Source: Methylophaga sp. (GTDB lineage Bacteria; Pseudomonadota; Gammaproteobacteria; Nitrosococcales; Methylophagaceae). From it: a stretch of DNA of 22,275 nucleotides. The stretch spans positions 1 to 22,275 of the forward strand of contig JABURN010000142.1 of assembly GCA_014762585.1 (NCBI GenBank), given 5' to 3'. Shown here piece by piece: positions 1-7,663 of the stretch. Made by a program: the position numbers and the translations under genes. A model generated the notes under the pieces. It searched no databases. It saw only the letters and a program-made list of their open reading frames with translations, and had not been told where the DNA came from. Numbering within the stretch: position 1 is the first letter of the stretch; every line of letters begins with the position of its first letter.

Positions 1-1902
1 ATCGAAAAGCTTAAAGAAAAGGGCTATCCGCTCGCTTTAGTTGGTGATGTGGTCGGCACCGGTTCTTCGCGTAAATCGGCGATCAACTCCGTGCTCTGGC
101 ATATGGGCCATGATGTGCCTTACGTCCCTAACAAGCGTCAGGGCGGCGTGATTCTGGGTAATAATATTGCGCCGATTTTCTTTAATACGGCCGAAGATTC
201 CGGCGCCATGCCTATCGAATGCGATGTGCAGCACATGGAAAGTGGTGATGTCATTACCATTTATCCCTATGAAGGCAAGATCGTCAACGAAGCGGGTGAG
301 ACGATCAGTGAATTCACCATGCGTCCGACCACACTGGCGGATGAAGTCCGTGCAGGTGGTCGTATTCCGCTGATCATTGGTCGTGGTCTGACTGACAAGG
401 CGCGTGAAACACTAGGTATGCCACCCTCAGATGTGTTTGTTCGTCCGGTTGATCCTGTCGACACCGGCAAAGGTTTCACCCTGGCGCAGAAAATGGTCGG
501 CCGTGCCTGTGGCGTCGATGGTGTTCGCCCCAATACCTACTGCGAGCCGAAAGTGACCACAGTGGGTTCCCAGGACACTACCGGGGCGATGACCCGTGAT
601 GAACTGAAAGAACTTTCCTGTCTGGGGTTCTCAGCCGACCTGGTGATGCAGTCCTTCTGTCATACCGCCGCCTACCCGAAACCGGTCGATATCAAGCTAC
701 AGCACGAACTTCCGGACTTTATCAGTACTCGCGGTGGGGTTTCACTGCGTCCGGGTGACGGCATTATTCACTCCTGGCTGAACCGGATGATTCTGCCTGA
801 TACAGTCGGTACCGGCGGTGACTCACATACCCGTTTCCCGATTGGCATCAGCTTCCCGGCCGGTTCCGGTCTGGTGGCCTTCGGTGCCGCGCTGGGTGTT
901 ATGCCGCTGGATATGCCGGAATCGGTTCTGGTTCGCTTCAAAGGTGAAATGCAGCCGGGCATCACCCTGCGAGACCTGGTTAATGCGATTCCTTACGCCG
1001 CGATTCAGCAGGGTCTGCTGACCGTAGAGAAGAAAGGTAAGAAAAATATCTTTAACGGCCGTGTACTGGAAATCGAAGGTTTGCCGGATCTGAAAGTCGA
1101 GCAGGCGTTCGAACTGTCTGATGCCTCAGCAGAACGCAGTGCCAATGGCTGTACCGTGCGACTCAACAAGGAGCCGATTATCGAGTTCCTGAACTCCAAC
1201 ATCTCGCTGATGGAGTGGATGATTGCTGAAGGCTATCAGGATGCCCGCACCCTGCAACGCCGCATTGATTCGATGAAAGAGTGGCTGGCAAATCCGGAGC
1301 TGATGGAACCGGATGCAGACGCTGAATATGCTGCGGTGATTGATATTGACCTCAATGAAATCACTGAGCCGCTGCTGGCCTGCCCGAATGACCCGGACGA
1401 TATCAAACCGCTCTCAGAAGTGCAGGGTGACAATGTTGATGAAGTCTTTATCGGTTCCTGCATGACCAACATCGGTCACTACCGTGCCGCCAGTAAGGTG
1501 CTGGAAAACATGAAGAGCCTGCCGGTGAAGCTGTGGATTGCGCCACCAACCAAGATGGACAAGCATCAGCTGACAGAAGAAGGCGTTTACAGCACCTTCG
1601 GCCGTGTCGGTGCCCGCACCGAAACGCCGGGTTGTTCGCTGTGTATGGGGAATCAGGCCCGGGTAGCCGATGGCGCGACCGTGGTCTCGACCTCAACCCG
1701 TAACTTCCCAAATCGTCTGGGTAACAATGCCAATGTTTATCTGGCCTCGGCCGAACTCTCAGCCGTGGTTGCCAGCCTGGGCAAAATCCCGACGGTAGCC
1801 GAGTATCTGGAGGCGGTGGCCGGTATTAAGCCGATGGCTGCGGAAATATACCGCTACCTGAACTTCAACGAGTTGGATGAGTATCGCCAGAAGGCGAGCT
1901 AA
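1..1902 (+). CDS. acnB: Aconitate hydratase B, 3' part (5' end outside window)
   Basis: Bifunctional aconitase / 2-methylisocitrate dehydratase of the TCA cycle, cytoplasmic. The frame is open from base 1 and reads 633 residues. E. coli AcnB has 865, so about 220 N-terminal residues (the HEAT-like domain and the start of the swivel domain) lie upstream. The swivel-domain segment [14 protein letters not shown] is near the start. The [4Fe-4S] ligands are visible: the Cys in GSCMTNIGH (codon at 1459) and the two in GCSLCMGNQ (codons at 1633 and 1642), equivalent to Cys710, Cys769 and Cys772 of E. coli. Identity to the E. coli enzyme is very high from memory, including the MTRDELK and [13 protein letters not shown] stretches. 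The C-terminus stops at about YRQKAS, a little shorter than in E. coli. A strong terminator follows 20 bp after the stop codon. AcnB of E. coli can bind RNA as the apo-protein; whether this one does is not visible. Confidence 0.98.
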   Translation: MEKLKEKGYPLALVGDVVGTGSSRKSAINSVLWHMGHDVPYVPNKRQGGVILGNNIAPIFFNTAEDSGAMPIECDVQHMESGDVITIYPYEGKIVNEAGETISEFTMRPTTLADEVRAGGRIPLIIGRGLTDKARETLGMPPSDVFVRPVDPVDTGKGFTLAQKMVGRACGVDGVRPNTYCEPKVTTVGSQDTTGAMTRDELKELSCLGFSADLVMQSFCHTAAYPKPVDIKLQHELPDFISTRGGVSLRPGDGIIHSWLNRMILPDTVGTGGDSHTRFPIGISFPAGSGLVAFGAALGVMPLDMPESVLVRFKGEMQPGITLRDLVNAIPYAAIQQGLLTVEKKGKKNIFNGRVLEIEGLPDLKVEQAFELSDASAERSANGCTVRLNKEPIIEFLNSNISLMEWMIAEGYQDARTLQRRIDSMKEWLANPELMEPDADAEYAAVIDIDLNEITEPLLACPNDPDDIKPLSEVQGDNVDEVFIGSCMTNIGHYRAASKVLENMKSLPVKLWIAPPTKMDKHQLTEEGVYSTFGRVGARTETPGCSLCMGNQARVADGATVVSTSTRNFPNRLGNNANVYLASAELSAVVASLGKIPTVAEYLEAVAGIKPMAAEIYRYLNFNELDEYRQKAS

Positions 1903-1922
1903 GCGCCGGCTCATGAGCTGAG

Positions 1923-1958
1923 AAAAGGCTGTTTTCCTGACGGGAAACAGCCTTTTTT
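1923..1958 (+). terminator. Rho-independent terminator of acnB
   Basis: A hairpin with 15-bp arms at 1923-1937 and 1942-1956 and a TGAC loop. There is one G-U pair, and the flanking A4/T4 pairs extend the stem. It is followed by a six-T tract at 1953-1958. The core is GGCTGTTTTCC paired with GGGAAACAGCC. The A-run before the stem could make it partly bidirectional. The next start codon lies only 1-4 bases after the T tract. Confidence 0.93.
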
Positions 1959-1961
1959 GTG

Positions 1962-2681
1962 ATGAACGAAAGCATTCAAATCATTCCACCACTGAATCTG
2001 GCATTGGCCTTTATACCGGTCTTGCTGGTTATCGGCATTATGTGGCGCTGGTCCCTGCAGGCCGGCAACGCGGCTTATGCCATTGTCAGAATGCTGATTC
2101 AGTTACTGCTGGTCGGCTATATCCTGACCACCATATTTGCGGCTGAACAGGCCTGGATCGTAATGGCGGTAATGCTGGTGATGGTCCTTGCGGCAAGCTG
2201 GATTGCGCTGGGCACAGTCAAACCGCGCCGCCTCGTATTATTCAAATATGCATTTATCAGCATTGCGGTGGGCGGCGGTTTTATTCTGTGGCTGATCACC
2301 CAGCTTGTTATCAGTCTTGAGCCGTGGTTCGAGCCGCGTTATATGATTCCGCTGGCAGGGATGATTTTTGCGAATTCGATGAACAGTGTCAGTCTGGCAG
2401 CCGAGCGGCTGGCAGCGGAACTCTCCCGTGATCTAGACTTCAGGCAGGCTCGCAATGAAGCCTTTCAGGCCGCCTTTATTCCCACTATCAACAGCATGCT
2501 GGCGGTCGGGCTGGTCTCATTGCCGGGCATGATGACCGGTCAGATATTATCCGGCGTATCGCCGACTGTGGCCGCCCATTATCAGATCGTGGTCATGTGC
2601 ATGATTTTCGCGTCGGCTGGCTTGTCTACCGCCTTATTCTTACAAATCAGCAGAAAACAGTTTGTTCAGCAGGCTACGTAG
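1962..2681 (+). CDS. fetB: FetB/YbbM-type (UPF0014) iron-export ABC transporter permease, orphan
   Basis: A hydrophobic protein of 239 residues with about seven membrane segments, close to E. coli FetB (259 residues). Two signature stretches of the family are present: PLAGMIFANSMNSVSLAAER around residues 130-149 and VGLVSLPGMMTGQILSG around 182-198. In E. coli FetB pairs with the ATPase FetA and is linked to iron export and peroxide tolerance. No FetA-like ATPase gene adjoins it here: acnB with its terminator is upstream and hflD converges from downstream, overlapping the 3' end by 16 bp. A GTG (1959) immediately precedes the ATG (1962). Both sit right at the end of the acnB terminator and no Shine-Dalgarno sequence is visible, so expression must come from read-through or from a start site inside the terminator region. 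The family assignment is firm; the transported substrate is inferred. Confidence 0.88.
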   Translation: MNESIQIIPPLNLALAFIPVLLVIGIMWRWSLQAGNAAYAIVRMLIQLLLVGYILTTIFAAEQAWIVMAVMLVMVLAASWIALGTVKPRRLVLFKYAFISIAVGGGFILWLITQLVISLEPWFEPRYMIPLAGMIFANSMNSVSLAAERLAAELSRDLDFRQARNEAFQAAFIPTINSMLAVGLVSLPGMMTGQILSGVSPTVAAHYQIVVMCMIFASAGLSTALFLQISRKQFVQQAT

Positions 2682-3298
2682 AGTTCTTTGGCTGCTTCCA
2701 GGATCTTGTTGCTCTGGAACAGAAACTGCCAGCGGCGGCCGCCTTTCTGACGCCATAAAACCGCGGCACGTATCCCACTTAACAAGAGGGCACGGACTTT
2801 GTTGACGTTATCCGGTTGTTGCAGATAATTCGGGTCGCCATACACCTGGATCTGCGGTTTCACCTGGCTCAGCGTGCGGTGATAGATGTCCGCAAAACGC
2901 GCAATAACCTGCGGTGCCATAATCTCACCGAAATATTCAATCTGCTGTGGTACCTGTTCCAGTTCCAGACTGATGGTATCCATCATTTTGGGGTTCTTGG
3001 CCAGTTGCCGCTCCAGATGCAGCAAACTGATAACGTAACGCAGCAAGACGACGTCTTTCTGTTCTTTCTTTTTTGACAACTGCTGGTTCAGTTCACGCAG
3101 ACCGGGGCGTAAGTTACCGATACCGCCGAATACCGCTTCTGTTGTCGGGGCATCCTCAACCAGCAAGCTTTGTAGCAGGGTTTCGATATCGGTGGCACTG
3201 GCCTGACCGCTCTCGGCGATATGCTGAACCAGCATCGCTGACTGAACCACGGCGGCGAGTGCAATAGTTCTGTCACGCTGACGATCGGACAGGCTCAT
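2666..3298 (-). CDS. hflD: High-frequency lysogenization protein HflD homologue
   Basis: A 210-residue, largely alpha-helical protein of the HflD (YcfC) family (E. coli: 213). In E. coli HflD is a membrane-associated protein that binds the lambda CII activator. Its housekeeping role is unclear. Recognisable stretches are [20 protein letters not shown], the [12 protein letters not shown] segment and the near-invariant [18 protein letters not shown] close to the C-terminus. The frame could be extended upstream by 17 residues. The ATG at 3298 is preferred because it overlaps the mnmA stop in an ATGA arrangement (3295-3298), pointing to translational coupling, and because it aligns with the family N-terminus. 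In E. coli purB follows hflD. Here fetB converges instead, and no terminator is seen between the two genes. Confidence 0.93.
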   Translation of the reverse strand: MSLSDRQRDRTIALAAVVQSAMLVQHIAESGQASATDIETLLQSLLVEDAPTTEAVFGGIGNLRPGLRELNQQLSKKKEQKDVVLLRYVISLLHLERQLAKNPKMMDTISLELEQVPQQIEYFGEIMAPQVIARFADIYHRTLSQVKPQIQVYGDPNYLQQPDNVNKVRALLLSGIRAAVLWRQKGGRRWQFLFQSNKILEAAKELYVAC

Positions 3299-4398
3299 GG
3301 ATGCACTCCGGGCGCATCGGTGGAAACAATAATGCCGCCGCCCAGGCAATCATCACCCTGGTAAAACACCACGGACTGACCTGGCGTCACCGCCCGTTGT
3401 TTATCATCGAACTCAACATGAATCAGGCCGTTGTCATCCTGAGTGATGGTGCAGGGCTGATCAGGCTGACGGTAACGGGTCTTGGCGGCAGCACGGCAGG
3501 GGAAAGTGGGGGCTTCACCCATCACCCAGGACAGTTGTTCAGCTTTCAGACTCTGACTCCAGAGCCAGGGGTGATCACCCTGGACCACATAGAGCGTGCG
3601 GGTATCCATATCTTTACCGGCGACAAACCAGGGTTCGCCGGTGCTGTTTTTGCGACCGCCAATGCCCAGCCCCTGACGTTGCCCCAGGGTGTAGTACATC
3701 AATCCGGCATGTTCACCGATATATTCGCCTTCCGGCGTGCGCATTTCACCGGGCTGGGCAGGAATGTAGCGGCTGAGAAAATCGCGGAATTGGCGTTCGC
3801 CGATGAAGCAGATACCGGTACTGTCTTTTTTGTCGTGGTTGATAAAACCGGCTTTTTCAGCAATATCGCGGACTTCGGTTTTAGGCAACTCGCCCAGCGG
3901 GAACAGGGTGCGTGACAATTGTTCCTGGCCCAATGTGTAGAGGAAATAACTCTGATCTTTTTTATTATCCTTGCCCTTAAGCAAATGAAATTTGCCGTTA
4001 CGTTCCTGAACGCGGGCATAGTGTCCAGTTGCAATCAGCACGCCGCCCAGTTCCATCGCATGGTCGAGGAAAGCTTTGAACTTGATTTCACGGTTACAGA
4101 GGATATCCGGGTTGGGTGTGCGGCCGGCACGGTATTCATCGAGAAAATGCTTGAACACATAATCCCAGTATTCCATCGCAAAGTTAGCTTCATGAAAGTC
4201 GATACCGACGGTGTCGGCGACTGACATTGCATCTTTACGGTCTTCCTCAATGGTGCATTCACTCTCATCAGCAAAGTCGACCCAGTTTTTCATAAACAGG
4301 CCTTCAACTTTGTCGTGCTGCTGTTTCAGCAGTAGGGCTGCGACTGAAGAATCAACACCGCCGGAGAGACCGACGACTACTTTTTTCTGTTCTGCCAT
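3295..4398 (-). CDS. mnmA: tRNA-specific 2-thiouridylase MnmA
   Basis: A 367-residue enzyme (E. coli: 368) that uses ATP and sulfur relayed through the Tus proteins to thiolate U34 of tRNA-Lys, -Glu and -Gln. The PP-loop GLSGGVDSS lies at residues 10-18. The two catalytic cysteines are Cys101 (in ILCNREIKF) and Cys196 (in [10 protein letters not shown]). The TPNPD motif that precedes the first Cys and the [10 protein letters not shown] stretch are intact. It lies 2 bp after the nudJ stop and shares four bases with hflD, so it is the third gene of a four-gene minus-strand operon. The start aligns with the family. No strong Shine-Dalgarno is visible, which suits coupling to nudJ. Confidence 0.98.
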   Translation of the reverse strand: MAEQKKVVVGLSGGVDSSVAALLLKQQHDKVEGLFMKNWVDFADESECTIEEDRKDAMSVADTVGIDFHEANFAMEYWDYVFKHFLDEYRAGRTPNPDILCNREIKFKAFLDHAMELGGVLIATGHYARVQERNGKFHLLKGKDNKKDQSYFLYTLGQEQLSRTLFPLGELPKTEVRDIAEKAGFINHDKKDSTGICFIGERQFRDFLSRYIPAQPGEMRTPEGEYIGEHAGLMYYTLGQRQGLGIGGRKNSTGEPWFVAGKDMDTRTLYVVQGDHPWLWSQSLKAEQLSWVMGEAPTFPCRAAAKTRYRQPDQPCTITQDDNGLIHVEFDDKQRAVTPGQSVVFYQGDDCLGGGIIVSTDAPGVHP

Positions 4399-4400
4399 AG

Positions 4401-4844
4401 TCAGTTACGTAATAAATCCAGTGAATAGCGGTGACCGGCCAAAAAATCCTCAAAGCATTGCAAAACCAGCGGGCTGCGGTGCTGCGCCTGTCTGGTCTTG
4501 ATTTCATCCAGCGTCAGCCACAAAGCCCGGTGAATATCACCATCAAGTTCCTGTTCCGGATCATGTTGTGTCACCCGGCCTGAAAAACAATAGCGGATAT
4601 AGGTTTCTTTTTTGACCGGATGCACCCAGCGATAAATGCCGACCAGTGCTTCCGGCTCAAACTGCCAGGCAGTTTCTTCCTGGGTTTCGCGGATCACTGC
4701 CTCAATCAGGCTTTCGTCTGGCTCGAGATGGCCGGCGGGCTGGTTGAGCGTCATTTTGCCGTTGATTTCTTCTTCGACCAGCAGAAACTGGTCGTTGCGC
4801 TCGACGACGGCGGCGACGGTGGTTCTTGGTTTCCAAATCATCAC
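4401..4844 (-). CDS. nudJ: Nudix phosphatase NudJ
   Basis: A 147-residue Nudix hydrolase. In E. coli NudJ acts on thiamine pyrophosphate precursors (HMP-PP) and nucleoside di-/triphosphates. The Nudix box runs from Gly38 through Glu44 to RETQEE at 52-57. The usual Gly after the box is replaced (TAW rather than TGU), while all the metal-binding glutamates remain. The N-terminus (TTVAAVVE) and the segment [13 protein letters not shown] align with E. coli NudJ, which fixes the start near 4844; a second ATG follows at 4841. In this frame there is a TAA only a few codons upstream of 4844, so the gene cannot begin much earlier. The first 143 bases overlap the 3' end of rluE on the same strand. Neighbours rluE and mnmA are the same as in E. 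coli. Confidence 0.93.
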   Translation of the reverse strand: MMIWKPRTTVAAVVERNDQFLLVEEEINGKMTLNQPAGHLEPDESLIEAVIRETQEETAWQFEPEALVGIYRWVHPVKKETYIRYCFSGRVTQHDPEQELDGDIHRALWLTLDEIKTRQAQHRSPLVLQCFEDFLAGHRYSLDLLRN

Positions 4845-5400
4845 GCCATTTTATCACGTCTGCTTCATCTAACGCTCGCCATTGTCCCGGTTGCAGACCA
4901 GCCAGCTGCCATGGACCGATGGCTGCACGAATGAGTCTGAGTGTAGGATGGCCAACTGCAGCGGTCATCCTCCGAACCTGGCGGTTTCGTCCCTCACGGA
5001 TGGTAAGAGATAGCCACTGGGTCGGAATCTGCTCTCGTTCTCTGATAGGTGGATTCCGCGGCCAGATGGCAGGTTCATCAATCAGGCTGACTTCAGCCGG
5101 CAGGGTCGGACCATCCTTCAGCGTTACGCCTTCCCTCAGTTGTTGCAGGGCAGCTTCATCAGGAATATGTTCGACCTGAACCCAATAGGTTTTTGCGAGT
5201 TTGAACTGCGGGTTGGCAATGAGCTGCTGCAGTGGTCCATCATCGGTAAGCAGCAATAAGCCTTCACTGTCACGGTCCAGTCGGCCTGCCGGATAGACGC
5301 CGGGTACATCAATAAAGTCTTTCAGTGTTAGTCGGCCCTCTGTGTCGGTGAACTGGGTCAGCACATCAAAAGGCTTGTTAAACAGAAGCAGTCGGCTCAT
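4702..5400 (-). CDS. rluE: 23S rRNA pseudouridine synthase RluE with arginine-rich tail
   Basis: An RsuA/RluE-family pseudouridine synthase; E. coli RluE makes pseudouridine 2457 in 23S rRNA. From the ATG at 5400 it has 232 residues; an in-frame ATG at 5415 would add five, and neither has a clear Shine-Dalgarno. The core begins at once with [18 protein letters not shown]. The catalytic Asp is in [15 protein letters not shown], followed by [34 protein letters not shown] and [11 protein letters not shown]. There is no N-terminal S4 domain. E. coli RluE ends soon after GEWREVTD. Here the frame continues past [10 protein letters not shown] for about 50 residues with a highly basic tail that contains a run of six Arg. 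That tail is read from the same DNA as the first 47 codons of nudJ in another frame. The tail may be functional or just an untrimmed read-out of overlapping DNA. Confidence 0.93.
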   Translation of the reverse strand: MSRLLLFNKPFDVLTQFTDTEGRLTLKDFIDVPGVYPAGRLDRDSEGLLLLTDDGPLQQLIANPQFKLAKTYWVQVEHIPDEAALQQLREGVTLKDGPTLPAEVSLIDEPAIWPRNPPIREREQIPTQWLSLTIREGRNRQVRRMTAAVGHPTLRLIRAAIGPWQLAGLQPGQWRALDEADVIKWRDDLETKNHRRRRRRAQRPVSAGRRRNQRQNDAQPARRPSRARRKPD

Positions 5401-5415
5401 ATTAGTGGTTAGCAT

Positions 5416-5740
5416 GTATTAGTGTTAGAATGCCCGGTTTTAACGCACAGCAACAGGCTTGAACTGGCGTTTGAGTATAGCAGCCTTGCAGTTAGGGGTA
5501 GTGTCGCCCCGGCGCTGGCTGGTAAAAATATGACAAATCGGTCATCATTAGAACACCATTGGACAGGCTATTGCATCTTCCTGGCTGATCCCAGCCGCTG
5601 ATGATTAGTTGCTGTTTTTCTGGCGCTGTTTCAAACTCGCAGCACCGCTGTGATATGGCTTATGCCATTGGCGTCAATGCCTTAGGTTGTAGTGAATAAG
5701 CTGCAGCTGTAATCCAACACATCCAAGTAGAGGAAATTCA
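5416..5740. other. Gene-free divergent region rluE / slyD
   Basis: At 325 bp this is the only long stretch without a gene. It must hold the promoters of both rluE (minus) and slyD (plus). I find no RNA gene and no convincing sigma70 promoter. Visible elements are a small hairpin GGCTG/CAGCC around 5580-5596, and two overlapping hairpins at 5655-5668 (ATGGC-TTAT-GCCAT) and 5666-5679 (CATTG-GCGT-CAATG) that share three bases. A good ribosome binding site, AGAGGAA at about 5729-5735, lies just before the slyD ATG. A weak rluE promoter (TTGCTG, 17 bp, TTCTAA on the minus strand near 5452-5424) is possible but poor. Confidence 0.5.
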
Positions 5741-6223
5741 ATGAAAGTTGCAGAGAATACAGTCGTTGTTATCGATTACACACTGAAAGATAACGACGGT
5801 AGCGTCATCGACAGCTCTGAAGGTGCGGGCCCGCTGGCATACCTGCACGGTGCCGGCAACATCATCCCGGGTCTGGAAGAAGCGCTGCTGGGCAAAGAAG
5901 CCGGTGATGAAGTTCAAGCCAGTATTGAACCCGGCAAAGCCTATGGTGAGCGCCACGAACAACTGAAACAGGATGTGCCGCGTGAACTGTTCAGTGGTGT
6001 CGACAAAGTTGAAGTGGGCATGCAGTTCCAGTCTGAAACTGAACAGGGTCCGGTACTGGTGACCGTGACCGACGTTAAAGAAGAAACAGTCACTGTTGAC
6101 GGTAACCACCCGCTGGCCGGCGTTCATTTGAATTTTGATGTGACCATTCGTGAAGTACGTGAAGCCAGTGAAGAAGAACTGGAGCACGGTCATGTTCACG
6201 GTGAAGGTGGCCACCAGCATTAA
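5741..6223 (+). CDS. slyD: SlyD-type FKBP peptidyl-prolyl cis-trans isomerase
   Basis: A 160-residue cytoplasmic prolyl isomerase/chaperone of the SlyD subfamily (E. coli: 196). The FKBP fold is split by an insert-in-flap domain. PLAYLHGAGNIIPGLEEALLG is around residues 31-51 (as YLHG..LI.GLE in E. coli), KAYGERHE follows, then the insert domain with VEVGMQFQSETEQGPV, and the fold returns at VDGNHPLAGVHLNFDVTI. The metal-binding tail is reduced to a short His stretch ending HGHVHGEGGHQH. It lacks the long Cys/His tail that lets E. coli SlyD deliver nickel to hydrogenase, so metal handling should be weaker. Start: ATG 5741 with the Shine-Dalgarno AGAGGAA spaced well. It looks monocistronic, since it is closed by a terminator at 6262-6288. 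Confidence 0.96.
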   Translation: MKVAENTVVVIDYTLKDNDGSVIDSSEGAGPLAYLHGAGNIIPGLEEALLGKEAGDEVQASIEPGKAYGERHEQLKQDVPRELFSGVDKVEVGMQFQSETEQGPVLVTVTDVKEETVTVDGNHPLAGVHLNFDVTIREVREASEEELEHGHVHGEGGHQH

Positions 6224-6232
6224 TAGGACTGT

Positions 6233-6249
6233 CTGACTGATTCAGTCAG
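6233..6249. repeat. Near-perfect 17-bp palindrome CTGACTGA-T-TCAGTCAG
   Basis: Two 8-base arms, fully complementary, around a single central T. It lies 9 bp after the slyD stop and 12 bp before the slyD terminator hairpin. As RNA the arms can pair only with a small loop, by opening the inner pairs. As DNA it looks like a dimeric-protein site. Its function is unknown and it could be chance. Confidence 0.5.
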
Positions 6250-6261
6250 CCATGTCCAGTG

Positions 6262-6288
6262 AAAGACGGGCTCTTCGCCCGTCTTTTT
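6262..6288 (+). terminator. Rho-independent terminator of slyD
   Basis: The stem AAAGACGGGC (6262-6271) pairs perfectly with GCCCGTCTTT (6277-6286) around a TCTTC loop. A T tract runs through 6284-6288. It separates slyD from the mutarotase gene, which begins 17 bp later. Confidence 0.93.
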
Positions 6289-6304
6289 GTCTGGAAAATG
6301 ACTC

Positions 6305-7210
6305 ATGCAGGATCTGAACACACTCAATCGCATTTTCGGGCGCGAAGACAAAGTCAGTTTTGTTGAGGGCCCGTCCGGGATGCCCCTGATTCAGGTAACA
6401 ACTGACCGTGCCGAGGCCAAAGTGGCGCTCTACGGTGGCCAGATGTTGTCTTTCAAACCCGCACGTTGTGAACATGATTTGTTTTACCTGAGCCAGAAAG
6501 CTGTCTATCAGCAGGGTAAAGCGATTCGTGGTGGCGTGCCGCTATGCTGGCCCTGGTTTGGCGATGATCCGGGTGATCTTGGTCGCCAGGCGCATGGCTT
6601 TGCCCGCAATCTATTCTGGGATGTACTCGATAGCCAGCTGCACGACGATAATGTTGAAATCACACTGGGGCTGGAGTCCACGGCAACCAGCAAACAATGG
6701 TGGCCGAGTGAATTCCGTCTGCGAAAGAAAATTCAGATCGGCGATCAGCTTAATATCTCTCTGACTACCGAGAATAAGGGCGACATTCCTTTCAGTGTGT
6801 CTAAAGCCCTGCACAGCTATTTCCGGGTAGGTGATGTCAAACAGACCCGCGTCAGTGGTCTCGATGGGGTTGATTACCTGGATAAAACACTGGGCTTCGC
6901 GCGCCAGAAACAAACAGGCGATATTACAGCCGAGGGAGAGACGGACCGGGTGTATTTGAATGCGCCGAATCGGGTGGAAATCGTAGACCCCAGCCTCAAC
7001 CGCCGTATCGAAATTGAGCACCAGGGTGCAGATAACTTTGTGGTCTGGAATCCCTGGGATAAGGCGGCTGAGCTTAAAGATATGTCCGCTGAGGATTATG
7101 AGCAGTTTATCTGCGTGGAAACAGCCAATGCGATTGCCAACAGTATCATTGTGGCACCGGGCGCTGTCCATCACATGCAGGTCAGTTATCGTATAAACCC
7201 GGATCTCTGA
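6305..7210 (+). CDS. D-hexose-6-phosphate mutarotase (YeaD-like aldose 1-epimerase family)
   Basis: A 301-residue cytoplasmic enzyme, predicted to interconvert alpha and beta anomers of glucose-6-phosphate and similar sugar phosphates. It is co-linear with E. coli YeaD (294). The segments AIRGGVPLCWPWFG at about residues 73-86, AHGFARN, the catalytic His170 in SKALHSYFRVGD, TDRVYLN and the catalytic Glu272 in FICVETANA are all present. The start is ATG 6305 with only a weak GGAAAA upstream; it agrees with the family N-terminus. It follows the slyD terminator and probably shares a transcript with the small membrane-protein gene 24 bp downstream. Its promoter would have to lie in the short space around or within the slyD terminator, or transcription comes from read-through. 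Confidence 0.93.
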   Translation: MQDLNTLNRIFGREDKVSFVEGPSGMPLIQVTTDRAEAKVALYGGQMLSFKPARCEHDLFYLSQKAVYQQGKAIRGGVPLCWPWFGDDPGDLGRQAHGFARNLFWDVLDSQLHDDNVEITLGLESTATSKQWWPSEFRLRKKIQIGDQLNISLTTENKGDIPFSVSKALHSYFRVGDVKQTRVSGLDGVDYLDKTLGFARQKQTGDITAEGETDRVYLNAPNRVEIVDPSLNRRIEIEHQGADNFVVWNPWDKAAELKDMSAEDYEQFICVETANAIANSIIVAPGAVHHMQVSYRINPDL

Positions 7211-7234
7211 TTTTTTACCAACCAGGCTACCCTG

Positions 7235-7663
7235 ATGACCGTTTTTCAGGATATGTTTGATAGCATTTGGGGAAATGAAACCCTGCTGCTCATATTGGGG
7301 CTGGTTTCACTGTTCACTTTTGTGGCCTCGCTGTTTCTGATTCCTTTTCTGGTGGTCAGAATTCCGGTTGATTATTTTGCCGAGAATAAACGTCAAACCT
7401 CGCCCTGGGCTGAGCAGCACTTCGTCATTCGCTGGGCGGTGTTGCTGGTAAAGAACATCTTCGGCTTTATTTTTGTCGTGTTGGGATTAGCCATGCTGGT
7501 ATTGCCGGGTCAGGGCTTACTCACGTTGTTAATCGGCGTATTGCTGTTGAATTTCCCCGGTAAATACACATTTGAACGCTGGCTGATTCAACGGTCGTCT
7601 GTTCGTCGTGCCGTATTCTGGCTCAGAAAACGAGCTGGACGGCCGCCGCTGGAATTCGATTAA
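7235..7663 (+). CDS. PGPGW-type small transmembrane protein, function unknown
   Basis: 142 residues with three probable membrane segments: about 17-42, a hydrophobic pair around 66-90, and 90-107. The second and third are joined by LPGQGLLTLLIGVLLLNFPGK, which matches the glycine/proline hairpin of the PGPGW family (putative transmembrane protein). The C-terminal tail is basic (WLRKRAGR). The family is widespread and uncharacterised. It lies 24 bp after the mutarotase gene on the same strand. Its stop codon at 7661-7663 abuts the nudF stop at 7664-7666 with no base between, so the two convergent genes have no room for a separate terminator. The ATG at 7235 has only a weak AGG upstream. Confidence 0.8.
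   Translation: MTVFQDMFDSIWGNETLLLILGLVSLFTFVASLFLIPFLVVRIPVDYFAENKRQTSPWAEQHFVIRWAVLLVKNIFGFIFVVLGLAMLVLPGQGLLTLLIGVLLLNFPGKYTFERWLIQRSSVRRAVFWLRKRAGRPPLEFD

Noticed and set aside
3301..3915. Open frame of 204 codons antisense to mnmA
   Set aside because: It is fully covered by mnmA, whose catalytic residues are intact; the translation resembles nothing known.
5422..5431. The 10-base string GTGTTAGAAT, repeated before the DUF2066 gene at 10769-10778
   Set aside because: At 5422-5431 no -35 or plus-strand gene start fits, so the repeat is probably chance.
5738..6220. Open frame of 160 codons antisense to almost all of slyD
   Set aside because: It mirrors slyD exactly, has no family resemblance and no ribosome binding site, and arises from the codon bias of slyD on the other strand.
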